Shown here: piece by piece, positions 46,565-55,100 of the stretch
How positions within the stretch are numbered: the stretch's first letter is position 1
Layout of the letters: each line of letters opens with the position of its first letter
Assembly: GCF_018613065.1 (NCBI RefSeq)
Contig: NZ_JAGGQW010000034.1
Location: 1 to 64,000, forward strand
Source: Bacillus sp. ISL-7
GTDB lineage: Bacteria > Bacillota > Bacilli > Bacillales_B > DSM-18226
Length of the DNA stretch: 64,000 bases
Direction of reading: 5' to 3'
Made by a program: the position numbers and the translations under genes
The notes under the pieces: generated by a model
What the model saw: the letters and a program-made list of their open reading frames with translations, nothing else
Databases searched by the model: none
What the model was told of the DNA's origin: nothing

Positions 46565-47701
46565 ATGTTAGAATTTGATACAAATTTAGATTCTCTTGCA
46601 ACAATAAAAGTAATCGGTGTAGGCGGCGGTGGTAATAACGCGGTAAACCGAATGATTGAACATGGCGTTCAAGGGGTAGAATTTATCGCTGTAAATACTG
46701 ATGCTCAAGCATTAAATCTTTCTAAAGCAGAAGTTAAGATGCAGATTGGCGCAAAACTTACTCGTGGACTAGGTGCAGGTGCTAATCCTGATGTGGGAAA
46801 GAAAGCAGCAGAAGAAAGTAAAGAACAGCTTGAAGCTGCATTAAGCGGAGCAGATATGGTATTTGTTACAGCTGGAATGGGTGGAGGAACAGGAACTGGT
46901 GCTGCACCAGTTATTGCTCAGATTGCCCGTGACTTAGGTGCATTGACGGTGGGTGTTGTCACACGTCCGTTTACATTTGAAGGTAAAAAACGATCAGGTC
47001 AAGCATCAGGCGGAATCGGTGCGATGAAGGAAGCTGTAGATACACTAATTGTGATTCCTAATGATCGTCTTCTAGAAATCGTTGACAAAAGTACGCCAAT
47101 GCTTGAAGCTTTCCGTGAAGCAGACAATGTCCTCAGGCAGGGTGTACAAGGTATATCAGATTTAATTGCTGTCCCTGGTCTAATTAACTTGGACTTTGCA
47201 GACGTAAAAACAATTATGTCTAATAAGGGTTCAGCGTTAATGGGTATTGGTGTATCTGCCGGTGAAAATCGTGCAGCTGAAGCCGCTAAGAAAGCAATTA
47301 GTTCTCCTTTATTAGAAACCTCTATTGATGGAGCACAAGGAGTACTTATGAACATTACAGGTGGCACAAACTTAAGTCTTTACGAAGTTCAAGAAGCTGC
47401 CGATATTGTAGCAACCGCATCTGACCAGGAAGTAAATATGATTTTTGGTTCTGTTATCAATGAAACGCTTAAAGAAGAAATTATTGTTACAGTCATCGCA
47501 ACAGGCTTTAAAGAAGAAAGCATGCAGCCAAAAGCAACTCGTCCTACTTTTGGACAAACCAAGCCGACAATTGGCAATGTTAAGAGAGAGCAGCCAAAAC
47601 GCGAAGAGGTTCAGCAAGAACCCGTTCGACACACCCAAGTTTCCCAAGAAGAAACTTTGGATATTCCAACCTTCTTACGTAACCGTAATCGGAGAAGATA
47701 A
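46565..47701 (+). CDS. ftsZ: Cell division GTPase FtsZ
   Basis: Tubulin homologue (378 residues) forming the Z-ring. Tubulin signature [23 protein letters not shown] at the N-terminus, NLDFADVK synergy loop, a variable linker (about 315-360) and the C-terminal peptide [16 protein letters not shown] that binds FtsA/SepF. AGGAGG precedes the ATG. A terminator follows. Confidence 0.98.
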   Translation: MLEFDTNLDSLATIKVIGVGGGGNNAVNRMIEHGVQGVEFIAVNTDAQALNLSKAEVKMQIGAKLTRGLGAGANPDVGKKAAEESKEQLEAALSGADMVFVTAGMGGGTGTGAAPVIAQIARDLGALTVGVVTRPFTFEGKKRSGQASGGIGAMKEAVDTLIVIPNDRLLEIVDKSTPMLEAFREADNVLRQGVQGISDLIAVPGLINLDFADVKTIMSNKGSALMGIGVSAGENRAAEAAKKAISSPLLETSIDGAQGVLMNITGGTNLSLYEVQEAADIVATASDQEVNMIFGSVINETLKEEIIVTVIATGFKEESMQPKATRPTFGQTKPTIGNVKREQPKREEVQQEPVRHTQVSQEETLDIPTFLRNRNRRR

Positions 47702-47717
47702 ATAACGAATCATCTAA

Positions 47718-47753
47718 GAAAGGCATGGCCAATTATGGGTCATGTCTTTTTTT
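47718..47753 (+). terminator. Terminator after ftsZ
   Basis: AAGGCATGGCC / GGGTCATGTCTT stem (G-U pairs) with a 6-nt loop, then seven T. Confidence 0.85.
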
Positions 47754-47858
47754 ATTTAGGTGATGTTAAAGCTCATTGTTGATTTTGACACTATGTTGAT
47801 TGGAGCGGAAATCAACAGGCAGTATACAGAGCTTTTATTTATTGCAACAAAATCTATC

Positions 47859-47944
47859 TGACAAAATCCGTTGTGAATAGTGGAAAATTCTGTTTTTTTG
47901 ATTACAGAAAGTGACACACTTCAGCCATGCAAGTACGTTATACT
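47859..47944 (+). promoter_or_regulatory. spoIIG promoter with a Spo0A-box-like site
   Basis: GTGACA at 47911-47916 and TATACT at 47939-47944 are 22 bp apart, the unusual spacing known for the B. subtilis Spo0A-dependent spoIIG promoter. TGACAAA at 47859-47865 is one mismatch from the 0A box TGNCGAA and sits about 89 bp upstream of the inferred start, near the B. subtilis site 1. The rest of 47702-47994 holds no gene. Confidence 0.65.
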
Positions 47945-47994
47945 TTTTCGTAAACAGAAAGGAAAAGCTGACAATTTAAAGGGAGGAAGCTCGC

Positions 47995-48933
47995 CTGACT
48001 ATTTATTTAGATGTGATTTGGGCACTAAATTTGTTTTTTGATAGCCTGCTTCTGTATTTAACAGCTATTTTTCTAAAAAGAGAAATTAAATTAGGGAGAC
48101 TACTTGCCGGCGGATTTATTGGTTCAATGATAATTTTATTATCATTTACGCCATTAAATGTCTATACAAGCCATCCAATTTCAAAATTCATGTTTTCAAT
48201 CTTGATGGTGTTAATTACCTTTGGGTATAAGCGAATGACTTTTTTCATTAAAGCCTTAATGACGCTATATGTTTCAACCTTTTTAATTGGCGGGGCATTA
48301 ATGGGGGCACATTATTTTATTCAATATGACTCTGAATTGACAACTAAGGTCCTAATGACCAGTGTAAAAGGTTTTGGAGACCCAATTAGTTGGGTATTCG
48401 TTCTTATTGGTTTTCCGGTTGCCTGGCATTTCTCAAGAAAAAATGTAGAAAGTATGGAGATGACCAAAATTCAATTTGATCAAATTGTTAAAGTAACCGT
48501 GCAAATTGACAATGAAACACTTACTTTTAAAGGATTAGTGGATAGTGGAAACCAACTTTATGATCCGTTGTCAAAGCTTCCTGTTATGTTCGTCTCAATT
48601 AAAAACCAACTAGATACAATCCCAGAAACGATACAGAAACTGGCGGATGATCCAGAAATACTTTTAAAAGGGAGTGGAGAAATCCCAGAGGAATGGCAAA
48701 GCAGGCTCAGGATCATCCCTACTCGCGTAATCGGACAAGAGCATCAGCTTATTATAGCGGTTAAACCTGAAAGCATATTGATCGAACATAACGGCACTCA
48801 GTATCTATGTGAAAAAGGCCTTGTATCTTTTACAATAAAGCAACTCTCTAGTGAGGATGCATTTCAATGCATTGTTCATCCAAAAATGCTAACTGGGCAT
48901 AAACAGCAAACTGAAACCGTTAAGGTGAGTTAA
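47995..48933 (+). CDS. spoIIGA: SpoIIGA, pro-sigma-E processing protease
   Basis: Membrane aspartic protease that matures pro-sigma-E after engulfment signalling from the forespore. Five N-terminal helices, then a cytoplasmic aspartic protease domain with the catalytic [12 protein letters not shown]. The N-terminus aligns with B. subtilis only if it begins at CTG 47995 (next residues TIYLDVIW), 8 bp after GGGAGG; the first standard start, GTG 48013, is 26 bp from that site and would remove part of the first helix. 312 residues from CTG. sigE follows 44 bp later. Confidence 0.92.
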   Translation: MTIYLDVIWALNLFFDSLLLYLTAIFLKREIKLGRLLAGGFIGSMIILLSFTPLNVYTSHPISKFMFSILMVLITFGYKRMTFFIKALMTLYVSTFLIGGALMGAHYFIQYDSELTTKVLMTSVKGFGDPISWVFVLIGFPVAWHFSRKNVESMEMTKIQFDQIVKVTVQIDNETLTFKGLVDSGNQLYDPLSKLPVMFVSIKNQLDTIPETIQKLADDPEILLKGSGEIPEEWQSRLRIIPTRVIGQEHQLIIAVKPESILIEHNGTQYLCEKGLVSFTIKQLSSEDAFQCIVHPKMLTGHKQQTETVKVS

Positions 48934-48977
48934 TATTACTATACTCAGAAAAACATATTTTAGAAGGAGGAACACGC

Positions 48978-49697
48978 ATGAAAAAATGGAGGATTCGCTT
49001 ATCCTACTACTGGTATAAACTATTAATGAAATTGGGCTTAAAAACGGATGAAGTTTATTATATTGGTGGCAGCGAAGCATTACCGCCTCCTTTGAGTAAA
49101 GATGAAGAAGAGTTGTTGTTAAAAAAACTACCTGGTGGTGATAAAGCCGCAAGGTCGATATTAATTGAACGTAATCTCCGTCTAGTTGTATATATTGCTA
49201 GAAAATTTGAGAATACAGGTATTAATATCGAGGATTTAATTAGTATCGGGACCATTGGATTGATTAAAGCCGTAAATACCTTTAATCCTGAGAAAAAAAT
49301 AAAACTTGCTACATACGCCTCTAGATGTATCGAGAATGAGATTCTCATGTACTTACGACGTAATAATAAGATCAGATCAGAGGTTTCCTTTGATGAACCT
49401 TTGAACATTGATTGGGATGGAAATGAGCTTTTATTATCTGATGTATTAGGAACAGATGATGATATTATCACAAAAGACCTAGAGGCCAATGTGGACCGAA
49501 AGTTATTAACAAAAGCACTGCATCAGCTTACAGACCGTGAAAAACAAATAATGGAGCTTCGGTTTGGTCTGACCAACGGGGAAGAAAAAACCCAAAAAGA
49601 CGTAGCTGACATGCTGGGAATTTCCCAATCCTATATATCAAGATTAGAAAAAAGAATCATAAAAAGACTAAGAAAAGAATTTAATAAGATGGTTTAA
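48978..49697 (+). CDS. sigE: Mother-cell sigma factor, pro-sigma-E (SigE)
   Basis: 239-residue sigma-70 family factor. N-terminal pro-sequence of about 27 residues (amphipathic, membrane-associated) is followed by [17 protein letters not shown], the mature start region. Region 2 with [18 protein letters not shown] and [14 protein letters not shown], and region 4 [32 protein letters not shown] precedes the ATG. Activated by SpoIIGA upstream. Confidence 0.97.
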   Translation: MKKWRIRLSYYWYKLLMKLGLKTDEVYYIGGSEALPPPLSKDEEELLLKKLPGGDKAARSILIERNLRLVVYIARKFENTGINIEDLISIGTIGLIKAVNTFNPEKKIKLATYASRCIENEILMYLRRNNKIRSEVSFDEPLNIDWDGNELLLSDVLGTDDDIITKDLEANVDRKLLTKALHQLTDREKQIMELRFGLTNGEEKTQKDVADMLGISQSYISRLEKRIIKRLRKEFNKMV

Positions 49698-49760
49698 GAA
49701 AAGAAAATTTTTTTCATTCGAAAAACCTAAGAATTTCGCGACTTAATTACATTTTTCGAC

Positions 49761-49802
49761 AAATATGCACTTGTCCACCATCGTGGATAAGTGCATATTT
49801 TT
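49761..49802 (+). terminator. Strong hairpin/terminator between sigE and sigG
   Basis: An 18-bp stem (AAATATGCACTTGTCCAC / GTGGATAAGTGCATATTT, two G-U pairs) with a 4-nt loop, then TT. Its 3' arm contains the -35 of the sigG promoter. Confidence 0.85.
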
Positions 49803-49821
49803 CCTCCTCAAGGAAATACTG
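49793..49821 (+). promoter_or_regulatory. Probable sigma-F promoter of sigG
   Basis: GCATA at 49793-49797 and GGAAATACTG at 49812-49821 (matching GGnnAnAnTR) are 14 bp apart, close to the published sigma-F consensus. Inferred start near 49828. Confidence 0.7.
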
Positions 49822-49853
49822 TTTTTTGTACAGCAACTCCTGTGAGGAGGGAA
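49801..49853 (+). promoter_or_regulatory. RNA stem sequestering the sigG ribosome site
   Basis: TTCCTCCTCA at 49801-49810 pairs with the Shine-Dalgarno region TGAGGAGGGAA at 49843-49853. The left arm is upstream of the sigma-F start, so only long read-through mRNA can form the stem. Confidence 0.65.
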
Positions 49854-49858
49854 AAGGA

Positions 49859-50638
49859 TTGACTCGAAATAAAGTTGAAATTTGCGGTGTGGACACAGCA
49901 AAACTTCCTGTATTAAAAAATGAAGAAATGAGAATACTCTTCAAGCAAATGCAAGAGGGCGATAATTATGCCAGAGAAAAGCTCGTCAACGGTAATTTAC
50001 GACTCGTATTAAGTGTCATTCAACGATTTAACAATCGAGGCGAGTTTGTTGACGACCTGTTTCAGGTTGGCTGTATTGGACTGATGAAATCAATCGATAA
50101 CTTTGATTTAGGTCAAAACGTAAAGTTTTCGACTTATGCCGTACCAATGATTATTGGAGAAATTCGAAGGTATCTACGTGATAATAATCCAATTCGCGTT
50201 TCAAGGTCCTTGAGGGATATAGCTTATAAGGCCCTCCAAGTAAGGGAGCGATTGATGAGCGAAACTTCACGTGAACCCACTGCAGAAGAAATTGCAAAGG
50301 TCTTAGAAGTTCCACACGAAGAAATCGTGTTCGCCCTTGATGCCATACAGGACCCAGTGTCCCTTTTCGAGCCAATTTATAATGATGGCGGCGACCCAAT
50401 TTATGTAATGGACCAATTAAGCGACGAGAAAAATAAAGATATTCACTGGATTGAAGAAATTGCTTTAAAAGAAGGAATGCGAAGGTTAAACGATCGTGAA
50501 AAATTAATTTTACGTAAACGATTTTTTCAAGGAAAAACACAAATGGAAGTCGCGGATGAAATCGGGATATCTCAAGCTCAGGTTTCTCGACTAGAGAAAG
50601 CGGCCATAAGACAAATGAATAAAAATATTCAAAGTTAA
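49859..50638 (+). CDS. sigG: Forespore sigma factor SigG
   Basis: 259-residue late-forespore sigma factor. Begins (M)TRNKVEICGVDTAKLPVL, followed by sigma regions 2 (NGNLRLVLSVIQRFNNRGE), 3 and 4 (TQMEVADEIGISQAQVSRLE); nearly identical to B. subtilis SigG from memory. TTG 49859 follows GAGGAGGG by 8 bp; a longer in-frame ORF starts upstream but would include that site. See the promoter and stem entries for control. Confidence 0.96.
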   Translation: MTRNKVEICGVDTAKLPVLKNEEMRILFKQMQEGDNYAREKLVNGNLRLVLSVIQRFNNRGEFVDDLFQVGCIGLMKSIDNFDLGQNVKFSTYAVPMIIGEIRRYLRDNNPIRVSRSLRDIAYKALQVRERLMSETSREPTAEEIAKVLEVPHEEIVFALDAIQDPVSLFEPIYNDGGDPIYVMDQLSDEKNKDIHWIEEIALKEGMRRLNDREKLILRKRFFQGKTQMEVADEIGISQAQVSRLEKAAIRQMNKNIQS

Positions 50639-50664
50639 GCTGTCCTTTGGGCAGCTTTATTTTT
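50637..50664 (+). terminator. Terminator after sigG
   Basis: AAGCTGTCC / GGGCAGCTT stem with a 3-nt loop and TATTTTTATT tail. Confidence 0.82.
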
Positions 50665-50730
50665 ATTCTTTTTACTAAAATGATATCAACAATCATATAT
50701 TTTCTATAGTAATAAAACTGGGAGTGAGAG

Positions 50731-51003
50731 ATGATGGTGAAAATTTCCGAATTCCAAATAAAAGATGTGGTTAATGTATCAGACGGAAAAAGGCTTGGTA
50801 ATATAGGTGATATAGAGATCAATTTAACCACAGGTAAAATTGATGCCGTCGTGATTAGTGGCAGCGGCAGAGTACTTGGCTTTTTTGGAAAAGATGATGA
50901 CGTGGTTATTCCGTGGAAAAATATCATTAAAATTGGTCAGGACGTAATTTTGGTAAGGTATAAAGGAAATGAAGAGAGATTTCCAGCGGAAACAGAGGTT
51001 TGA
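50731..51003 (+). CDS. ylmC: YlmC/YmxH-family sporulation PRC-barrel protein
   Basis: A 90-residue PRC-barrel-like protein (YlmC/YmxH family): ISEFQIKDVVNVSDGKRLG, then GKIDAVVISGSGRVLGFF and VVIPWKNIIKIGQDVILV. Role unknown. Position after sigG matches ylmC; B. subtilis ylmA and ylmB are absent here. Start at 50731 with GGGAG; the next codon is also ATG. Confidence 0.85.
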   Translation: MMVKISEFQIKDVVNVSDGKRLGNIGDIEINLTTGKIDAVVISGSGRVLGFFGKDDDVVIPWKNIIKIGQDVILVRYKGNEERFPAETEV

Positions 51004-51074
51004 CAATAGTTATTTGCGGTGACCATTTTTTCATTTCATGGTAAACTATAGAAAAAAACAAAAGAGGTATGGTA

Positions 51075-51902
51075 ATGGAACCCTTTGTTTTAAAGAATGA
51101 GTCATTTTTTTCAATAGAAAGCTGGATAAGGCAATTTCCTGGTTTGGCTGCGGGTATGACAACCAAAAATGGAGGAGCGAGTAAAGGGAATTACGAAACC
51201 CTAAACCTTGGCTTTCATGTTGGAGATGACAGAAGCGATGTTTGCATCAACCGAGGAAAAGTTTCTGAACTTCTGAAGTTTCCTCTAAACACCTGGGTTG
51301 GGGCAGAACAAACACATGGTATTCATCTTAAGAAAATTTCAAAAGCAGATCGAGGTAAAGGGTCAAAATCCTATGAAGATTCTTTTAAAGACACTGATGG
51401 TTTTTATACGAATGAGGAGGGTATTCTTTTATCGCTTTGCTTTGCCGACTGCGTCCCTCTTTTTTTTATTGCACCTGAATCAAGGATGATTGGAATTGCT
51501 CATGCTGGCTGGAAAGGGACCGTTGGTCAAATTGCCAAGGAAATGATAAATGCATGGGGAAGAGAAGGAATTAATCCCCAACAGATTTTTGTGGCAATTG
51601 GCCCATCAATTTGTGAAAAATGTTATATTGTTGATCAGCGTGTTATAAATTTAGTTGAAAATACACTAGTAGATGTCGAAACATTACCCTATAATTTAAT
51701 TAATGATGGCCAATACTCTTTAGATTTACGTGAAGTAAACAGACAAATTATTGTCAATTCAGGTGTACCTGATATTAATATTCAGATGACTGGATTTTGT
51801 TCTAGTTGTGATAAAGAGTTTTTTTCCTACCGACGTGATCAAGGTAGGACAGGAAGAATGGTAAGTTTTATTGGCTGGAAGGAGACTACGAAAAGTTTAT
51901 GA
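51075..51902 (+). CDS. ylmD: YlmD, YfiH/laccase-domain (DUF152) family protein
   Basis: A 275-residue YfiH-type protein; family members are reported as purine nucleoside phosphorylase/adenosine deaminase-like or polyphenol oxidases. Metal-ligand motifs are [12 protein letters not shown] and AHAGWKGTV (His, Cys, His), with [11 protein letters not shown] and [13 protein letters not shown] 51075 is chosen for spacing to AAGAGGT; an ATG at 51069 is six bases earlier. Overlaps ylmE by 4 bp. Confidence 0.85.
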   Translation: MEPFVLKNESFFSIESWIRQFPGLAAGMTTKNGGASKGNYETLNLGFHVGDDRSDVCINRGKVSELLKFPLNTWVGAEQTHGIHLKKISKADRGKGSKSYEDSFKDTDGFYTNEEGILLSLCFADCVPLFFIAPESRMIGIAHAGWKGTVGQIAKEMINAWGREGINPQQIFVAIGPSICEKCYIVDQRVINLVENTLVDVETLPYNLINDGQYSLDLREVNRQIIVNSGVPDINIQMTGFCSSCDKEFFSYRRDQGRTGRMVSFIGWKETTKSL

Positions 51903-52576
51903 GGGTTGCAGTAAAGTTTGAACAAATAAAACAACAAATTATTGAGACATGCCATCGAGTAGAGCGGGACCCTGAAGAGGTGAAAGTGATAGGCGTTACG
52001 AAATATGTTAGTACGGAGAGAGCTATTGAAGCATTACAAGCTGGCATCATAAATTTAGGTGAAAATCGTGATGAGGGGCTCCTTCATAAGTGGGAAGTTC
52101 TTAAGGACAAGCCTAATTGGCATTACATTGGTTCGCTTCAGACGCGAAAAGTAAAAAATATAATTAATATAGTTGAATATATTCATTCTTTGGACCGGAT
52201 TTCTCTTGCAGAAGAAATCAATAAACGAGCAGAACAAAAGGTAAAATGCCTGGTTCAAGTCAACGTCTCTGGAGAAGAATCTAAGCACGGCTTAAGTCCT
52301 GAAGGTGCGATAGTCTTTATTGAATCGCTTCGCAAATTTGAGAGGATTAGCGTGGAAGGTTTAATGACAATGGCACCATTAACGGATGATGAAGACCAAA
52401 TTCGAGAATGTTTTCGCAAATTAAGAGAACTTCGCGATCAAGTTCAAGCTCTAAATTTAGATTACGCCCCATGCACAGAGCTTTCGATGGGTATGTCTAA
52501 TGATTATGTAATTGCTATTGAAGAAGGGTCAACAATGGTAAGAATAGGCACAGCTCTTGTTGGTGAAGATGGTTAG
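51899..52576 (+). CDS. ylmE: PLP-binding homeostasis protein YlmE (YggS family)
   Basis: 225-residue alanine-racemase-like barrel that binds PLP without known catalysis; the PLP-Lys is in VIGVTKYVS, with [23 protein letters not shown] and [22 protein letters not shown](I)-type phosphate loop. It overlaps ylmD (ATGA). In B. subtilis it lies immediately upstream of sepF. Confidence 0.93.
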   Translation: MRVAVKFEQIKQQIIETCHRVERDPEEVKVIGVTKYVSTERAIEALQAGIINLGENRDEGLLHKWEVLKDKPNWHYIGSLQTRKVKNIINIVEYIHSLDRISLAEEINKRAEQKVKCLVQVNVSGEESKHGLSPEGAIVFIESLRKFERISVEGLMTMAPLTDDEDQIRECFRKLRELRDQVQALNLDYAPCTELSMGMSNDYVIAIEEGSTMVRIGTALVGEDG

Positions 52577-52587
52577 GAGAGAAGATA

Positions 52588-53055
52588 ATGACGATTAAAT
52601 CAAAATTAAAAACATTTTTCTTTTTAGATGATGAATATGATGATACTAATGATGATTATGCACAAACAGTTGAACCGGCTCCTGTAAAGCAAAAGCAACA
52701 GCATCTGCCAGTGGTAAAAAACCAAAATGTTGTTAGCTTGCAAAGCGTCCAAAAAACTACCACTTCATCAAAGTCATCCAAGGTAATATTAGTTGAACCA
52801 CGTACATATTCTGAGTCAACTGATATTGCAGACCATTTAAAAAATCGCCGGGCAGTTGTAGTGAACCTGCAGCGGATTGATAGTGAACAAGGCAGGCAAA
52901 TTGTTGATTTTCTAAGCGGAGTTGTCTATGCCCTCGGGGGTGACATTCAAAAAATTGGTTTAAGTATATTTTTATGTACTCCTGATAATGTTGAGGTGTC
53001 AGGAAATATATCCGATCTGATTCCTGACTTTGATAATCAAAATATGAGGTGGTAA
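52588..53055 (+). CDS. sepF: Cell division protein SepF
   Basis: 155 residues: short N-terminal membrane-binding amphipathic helix ([12 protein letters not shown]), an acidic/Gln-rich linker and the SepF core (about 65-150: [48 protein letters not shown]). It bundles FtsZ and anchors it to the membrane. AGGAGAG precedes the ATG. Confidence 0.94.
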   Translation: MTIKSKLKTFFFLDDEYDDTNDDYAQTVEPAPVKQKQQHLPVVKNQNVVSLQSVQKTTTSSKSSKVILVEPRTYSESTDIADHLKNRRAVVVNLQRIDSEQGRQIVDFLSGVVYALGGDIQKIGLSIFLCTPDNVEVSGNISDLIPDFDNQNMRW

Positions 53056-53061
53056 TGTTAA

Positions 53062-53325
53062 ATGGCATTTGTATTTAGTTTATTACAACAGTTAATTCAA
53101 GTTTATTCGTGGGCATTAATTATTTATATTTTAATGTCCTGGTTTCCAAATGCTAGAGAGTCCTCAATTGGTCAATTTTTAGCAAAAGTTTGTGAACCTT
53201 ATTTAGAGCCATTTAGAAAAATCATCCCACCTCTTGGTATGATGGATATATCACCTATTGTTGGATTTCTTGTTTTAAACTTTGCGAGCAGTGGTTTAGG
53301 CAGTGTATATCGCTGGCTTGCATAA
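53062..53325 (+). CDS. ylmG: YggT family membrane protein YlmG
   Basis: 87 residues with two hydrophobic hairpins; [20 protein letters not shown] and [22 protein letters not shown] are YggT signatures. Linked to division/chloroplast-like membrane organisation in other bacteria; function unknown. GAGGTGG upstream, 6 bp after sepF. Confidence 0.9.
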   Translation: MAFVFSLLQQLIQVYSWALIIYILMSWFPNARESSIGQFLAKVCEPYLEPFRKIIPPLGMMDISPIVGFLVLNFASSGLGSVYRWLA

Positions 53326-53355
53326 GAATACTGAAACTAGGTTGTGTTTTGAAAA

Positions 53356-54129
53356 ATGAATATTTACCAGCATTTCCGGCCAGAAGAACGAGAATATATT
53401 GACCAAGTGTTAAATTGGAAGGATTATGTCGAGACGCAATATACTCCTAAGTTAACAGATTTTCTTGATCCAAGGGAACAGCATATTCTAAAAATATTAA
53501 TTGGTGAACATGGCCAAGTAAATTATAAACTTTTTGGCGGCAGCCCGAATGTTGAACGAAAAAGAGCCTTAATCTTTCCAGATTATCTAACCGCCACGGA
53601 AGAAGAATTTCAAATCAGTCTTTTTGAAATCCATTATCCAACCAAGTTCGTCACGATCGAACATCGACAGGTATTGGGTACGTTAATGTCTTTAGGGCTA
53701 AAGCGAGGGAAATTTGGTGATATCCTCAATAAGGATGATAAATGCCAATTTTTCGCTGCAAAGGAAATAAGCGACTATATAAAAACTAATGTCGAAACAA
53801 TTGGCAGGGCTGGCGTTAAACTAACTGAAACAGATATCGAGAATGCCATCCGTACCAATGAATTATTGGTCGATAGTGATTTAACAGTATCTTCACTACG
53901 ATTGGATACTGTTATTTCAGGTATTTATCATGTATCACGGCAAAAATCACAACTTCTTATTCAACAAGGGCTCGTGAAAGTGAATTGGACATTAACCGAA
54001 AATCCTTCATTTGAATGCGATGTTGGTGATATGATTTCAGTTAGAGGATACGGAAGAGCAAAAATTCTCGCCATCGAAGGGAAAACAAAAAAAGAAAAAT
54101 GGCGAATAAATGTCGGAAAACAAAAATAA
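53356..54129 (+). CDS. ylmH: RNA-binding S4-domain protein YlmH
   Basis: A 257-residue protein: N-terminal domain (about 1-175) typical of the YlmH family, and a C-terminal S4 RNA-binding domain (about 180-255) with LRLDTVISGIYHVSRQKSQ and VNWTLTENPSFECDVGDMIS. Recent work links YlmH to rescue of stalled ribosomes. Poor Shine-Dalgarno (AGG), but no alternative in-frame start before a stop. Confidence 0.9.
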   Translation: MNIYQHFRPEEREYIDQVLNWKDYVETQYTPKLTDFLDPREQHILKILIGEHGQVNYKLFGGSPNVERKRALIFPDYLTATEEEFQISLFEIHYPTKFVTIEHRQVLGTLMSLGLKRGKFGDILNKDDKCQFFAAKEISDYIKTNVETIGRAGVKLTETDIENAIRTNELLVDSDLTVSSLRLDTVISGIYHVSRQKSQLLIQQGLVKVNWTLTENPSFECDVGDMISVRGYGRAKILAIEGKTKKEKWRINVGKQK

Positions 54130-54162
54130 CTACATAAGTAAAGAAGGAAATTCGAAGAATGT

Positions 54163-54169
54163 TGTCGAA
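54163..54169 (+). promoter_or_regulatory. Spo0A-box-like TGTCGAA upstream of divIVA
   Basis: An exact 7-bp match to the 0A box core (TGNCGAA), about 50 bp before the divIVA start. It overlaps a possible promoter (TTGTCG, 16 bp, TATAGA). Binding is unproven. Confidence 0.35.
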
Positions 54170-54216
54170 TAATTGCTTATACATATAGAATTAGAGATTG
54201 TATGGAGGTGGCATCA

Positions 54217-54732
54217 ATGCCGTTAACACCGTTGGATATTCATAATAAAGAGTTTAATAAGGGTTTTAGAGGATATGATGAAGATGAAGTGAACGAATTT
54301 CTCGATCAAGTCATCAAAGATTATGAATTAGTACTCAGAGAGAAAAAAGAAATGGAAGAACGCTTAAACGATATGAATGAGCGTCTTGGTCATTTTGTTA
54401 CTATTGAGGATACTCTGAATAAATCAATCATCATTGCTCAAGAAGCTGGGGAAGATGTAAAACGTAATGCCCAAAAGGAAGCGAAGTTAATCATTAAGGA
54501 AGCAGAGAAAAACGCGGATCGAATTGTCAATGATTCACTTTCAAAAGCAAGGAAAATTGCTCTTGAAATCGAGGATTTAAAAAAACAATCCAAAGTATTC
54601 CGAACTCGGTTTAAAATGTTGATTGAAGCTCAGCTTGATATGTTGAACACGGATGATTGGGATCACTTATTAGAGTATGAGGTTGATGCGACAGAGCTAA
54701 AAGTTCATCAAGAAGAAGATTCATTAGCTTGA
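54217..54732 (+). CDS. divIVA: Septum site/cell-pole protein DivIVA
   Basis: 171-residue coiled-coil protein that binds negatively curved membrane and recruits MinJ, RacA and others. LTPLDIHNKEFNKGFRGYD holds the lipid-binding domain; two coiled coils follow (about 30-70 and 75-145). ATG 54217 has GGAGGTGG upstream; an ATG at 54202 overlaps it. Confidence 0.94.
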   Translation: MPLTPLDIHNKEFNKGFRGYDEDEVNEFLDQVIKDYELVLREKKEMEERLNDMNERLGHFVTIEDTLNKSIIIAQEAGEDVKRNAQKEAKLIIKEAEKNADRIVNDSLSKARKIALEIEDLKKQSKVFRTRFKMLIEAQLDMLNTDDWDHLLEYEVDATELKVHQEEDSLA

Positions 54733-54758
54733 CGAAATGCGTTTTTTTAGCATATAAT
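54729..54758 (+). promoter_or_regulatory. Sigma-A promoter for the ileS T-box transcript
   Basis: TTGACG (54729-54734), 18-bp spacer, TATAAT (54753-54758). The -35 overlaps the divIVA stop codon. Inferred start near 54765. Confidence 0.85.
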
Positions 54759-54764
54759 TTCTTA

Positions 54765-55045
54765 ACAGTTATAAAGAATGGTCAATGACGATGAAAGGGA
54801 AAGTACAATTTTCTATGGCTTTTTAAAAGCGAGTCGGGGGTGGTGGAAGCCCGGTAAAGTTGAAAATTGGAAAATCACCCTCGAGTTCCAGGTCGAACCT
54901 CCTTCTTTAAGGATAGTAGGCTTAGGCGTGTTATTCACGTTACGAATGTTTAAGAGGGTAGAACGATTATTTCGTACTATTTATCAGGGTGGTACCGCGG
55001 GAAAAAAACCTTCTCGTCCCTATTTTGGGATGAGAGGGTTTTTTT
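54765..55045 (+). promoter_or_regulatory. T-box leader (isoleucine) with terminator, upstream of ileS
   Basis: tRNA-Ile-sensing riboregulator. The T-box sequence AGGGTGGTACCGCGG is at 54986-55000. The specifier is probably ATC (Ile) at 54874-54876, in the usual place before ACC in stem I. The terminator stem AACCTTCTCGTCCC / GGGATGAGAGGGTT (55007-55040) with T-run follows; uncharged tRNA would stabilise the antiterminator instead. Confidence 0.93.
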
Positions 55046-55100
55046 GTTTGTCTATTGGCTATTCTTTGTTATATGAAGAGGATTACAGGAGGAAGAAAAG

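Noticed and set aside
50151..50927. 258-codon minus-strand ORF opposite sigG/ylmC
   Set aside because: Antisense to strongly conserved genes, no ribosome site, composition of a shadow frame.
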